From a virus, in IMG/VR virus record IMGVR_UViG_3300042114_000045, positions 1-64,000 of that record: DNA of 64,000 nucleotides; one strand, given 5' to 3'. The notes below the pieces were generated by a model. It worked only from the letters and a program-made list of their open reading frames with translations, had not been told where the DNA came from and did no database searches. The position numbers were made by a program, and so were the translations under genes. Every line of letters starts with the position of its first letter. Positions within the stretch are counted from its first letter, which is position 1. This document shows, one piece after another, positions 63,371-64,000 of this stretch.

Positions 63371-63450
63371 ATATAGCTATAGTTTAACTGGGTAAAACCG
63401 TCGACATTATGGAGGCAAGATATAGGTTCAAATCCTATTAGTTATGTCCA
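63371..63450 (+). tRNA. tRNA-like element H with odd anticodon arm
   Basis: Acceptor ATAGCTA/TAGTTAT (up to 9 bp), D-arm GTTT/AAAC with loop AACTGGGTA, T-arm ATAGG/CCTAT with loop TTCAAAT, CCA at 63,448-63,450. Length is standard. In the standard register the anticodon stem GTCGA/GAGGC has tandem G-A mismatches, the loop is CATTATG with A instead of U at 33, and 34-36 would be UUA (stop codon UAA). Confidence 0.55.
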
Positions 63451-63572
63451 GAAGATAGAAAGATGCATTAGGTTGTGTAGAGTCTGCGGAAGCCAGAGTG
63501 TCTGGTAGTCGAATGCATAGGCTGACTCATTGGATTAATTCCAGGCAAGTTCGATTCTTGTCATCTTCACCA
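63451..63572 (+). tRNA. tRNA-like element I with about 45-base insert
   Basis: Begins at once after the CCA of H. Acceptor GAAGATA/CATCTTC (A-C mismatch at 7:66), T-arm GCAAG/CTTGT with loop TTCGATT, discriminator A, encoded CCA. 122 bases in total. The inner part has a 7-bp stem (63,463-63,469 with 63,512-63,518) and a CCAGA-GTG-TCTGG triloop hairpin; no normal anticodon arm is found. Confidence 0.5.
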
Positions 63573-63578
63573 ATATAC

Positions 63579-63664
63579 GCAAGGATATAGTCACTGACAC
63601 ATATTGAAAACATAGGGCGTACAGCTACGTTCCAGAGTAAGTTTGAATCTTACACCTTGCTCCA
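63579..63664 (+). tRNA. tRNA-like element J
   Basis: Acceptor GCAAGG/CCTTGC (A-A mismatch at 7:66), T-arm GTAAG/CTTAC with loop TTTGAAT, T discriminator, encoded CCA. No D-loop GG. The middle offers GCGTA-CAGC-TACGT (4-base loop) where an anticodon or variable arm would be; a 7-base loop with U33 cannot be formed convincingly. Its 3' end is repeated at 63,926-63,939. Confidence 0.5.
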
Positions 63665-63939
63665 AATCTAACTTAAAGGAATATAAATGAAGTATCTACT
63701 TATACTAGCTATTATACTAATCCTATCTGGTTGCACAGAAAAAAAGATAGTGCATGTAGACCCAACAACAATAAAGTACCCTCAAATGCCAGAGTTAAAG
63801 ATTGTATGTGATAAACGTGGATACGCTTACTACAAACAATATGTATATACTGAAACATATATATATACTCCGATACTTAGGAACTATGATTCAACATATC
63901 AATTACTATGCAAAGATCTATAATGACACCTTGCTCCAA
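63652..63939 (+). repeat. 14-bp direct repeat flanking the lipoprotein gene
   Basis: ACACCTTGCTCCAA occurs at 63,652-63,665 (3' end of element J with its CCA) and at 63,926-63,939, just after the lipoprotein stop codon. Duplicated tRNA 3' ends are a hallmark of insertion next to tRNA genes. Confidence 0.6.
63687..63923 (+). CDS. Small lipoprotein
   Basis: 78 residues. Signal MKYLLILAIILILSGC with lipobox LSGC (Cys16), then a Tyr-rich mature part with Cys near residues 41 and 75. AAAGGAATATAA before the ATG. Small phage lipoproteins often block receptors or act as outer spanins; with no partner visible here, superinfection exclusion is the more likely guess. Confidence 0.7.
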   Translation: MKYLLILAIILILSGCTEKKIVHVDPTTIKYPQMPELKIVCDKRGYAYYKQYVYTETYIYTPILRNYDSTYQLLCKDL

Positions 63940-64000
63940 TGTCTTTGTAGTATATCGTAATTATACCTATTTTGTCTCATAAACGAAATAGAGAACTTGG

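Larger units (their letters stand above)
62601..63686 (+). other. Hairpin-rich non-coding region with tRNA-like array
   Basis: 1,086 bp without a convincing protein gene. Besides the elements listed, it contains hairpins CCTCAG/CTGAGG (62,699-62,716), AGTAT-ATG-ATACT (62,720-62,732), a nested pair around 63,018-63,064 (CCCG/CGGG), one around GTAGCA/TGCTAC (63,100-63,136) and AGGTG/CACCT (63,189-63,211). Recurrent CTCTGG/GTCTGG pieces look like D-arm remnants. Confidence 0.6.

Noticed and set aside
63371-63450. Ochre-suppressor tRNA (anticodon UUA)
   Set aside because: U33 is missing and the stem has two G-A mismatches, and many genes here end in TAA; a working suppressor would be harmful and is not supported.
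1-64000. CTACG seems over-represented on the plus strand in several stretches regardless of gene direction
   Set aside because: Approximate hand counts favour CTACG in most sampled regions, but CGTAG is in excess between 35 and 46 kb, so there is no consistent strand bias; codon and repeat usage explain it better.

Overview
This 64 kb window is most of a tailed-phage genome, a podovirus of the N4 (Schitoviridae-like) type but very divergent. The main evidence is a 2,581-residue protein with the catalytic motifs of an N4-type virion RNA polymerase. A second, short single-subunit RNA polymerase sits in the early region, and an N4-like late cassette (virion RNAP, internal proteins, major capsid protein, portal, tail tube, large terminase) is all on the minus strand. 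The DNA is AT-rich with AAGGA-type ribosome binding sites. A PAS-domain protein resembling PAS domains of Campylobacterota (Sulfurimonas/Arcobacter-like) signalling proteins, and promoters with a good -10 but poor -35, hint at such a host; this is an inference only. No integrase, repressor or transposase is seen.

Layout. Positions 1-50,602, minus strand, late genes read right to left: metallophosphoesterase, a ribbon-helix-helix protein, terminase subunits, a tail-tube-like protein, a 13 kb fibre island (33.5-46.1 kb: YadA-head-like and other fibres, a glycosyltransferase, small accessory proteins), a lysis cassette with a PAS protein (31.7-33.5 kb), portal, scaffold, capsid, tail-tip and baseplate-like proteins, a ketoacyl-synthase-like protein, ejection-type internal proteins, the virion RNAP with an N-terminal staphylococcal-nuclease-like domain, and a SLOG/DUF4326 protein. 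Positions 50,802-51,596 hold ten canonical tRNA genes (minus). Positions 51,665-53,789 (minus) hold a small replication block with a RepL-like initiator. Positions 53,790-54,312 are the divergence point, with three 22-bp iteron-like repeats and promoters. Positions 54,313-62,600, plus strand, hold early genes, mostly small, plus the 617-residue RNA polymerase, an HNH nuclease, OB-fold-like and membrane or secreted proteins. Positions 62,601-63,665 hold an array of tRNA-like elements that keep T-arms and acceptor stems but lack normal anticodon arms, followed by a lipoprotein gene.

How the parts work together (inference from N4): the virion RNAP enters the cell with the DNA and transcribes the first genes. 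The 617-residue RNAP then transcribes a second class. Host sigma70-type promoters, seen as a recurring minus-strand motif, probably drive late genes. RepL and the iterons are the best candidate for replication initiation.

Most unusual: (i) the anticodon-defective tRNA-like array, (ii) a nuclease domain fused to the virion RNAP, (iii) a thiolase-fold protein in the virion module, (iv) a PAS protein in the lysis cassette, (v) fibres with 2-7% cysteine beside capsid and ejected proteins almost free of it. All foldings and family assignments were made by eye.
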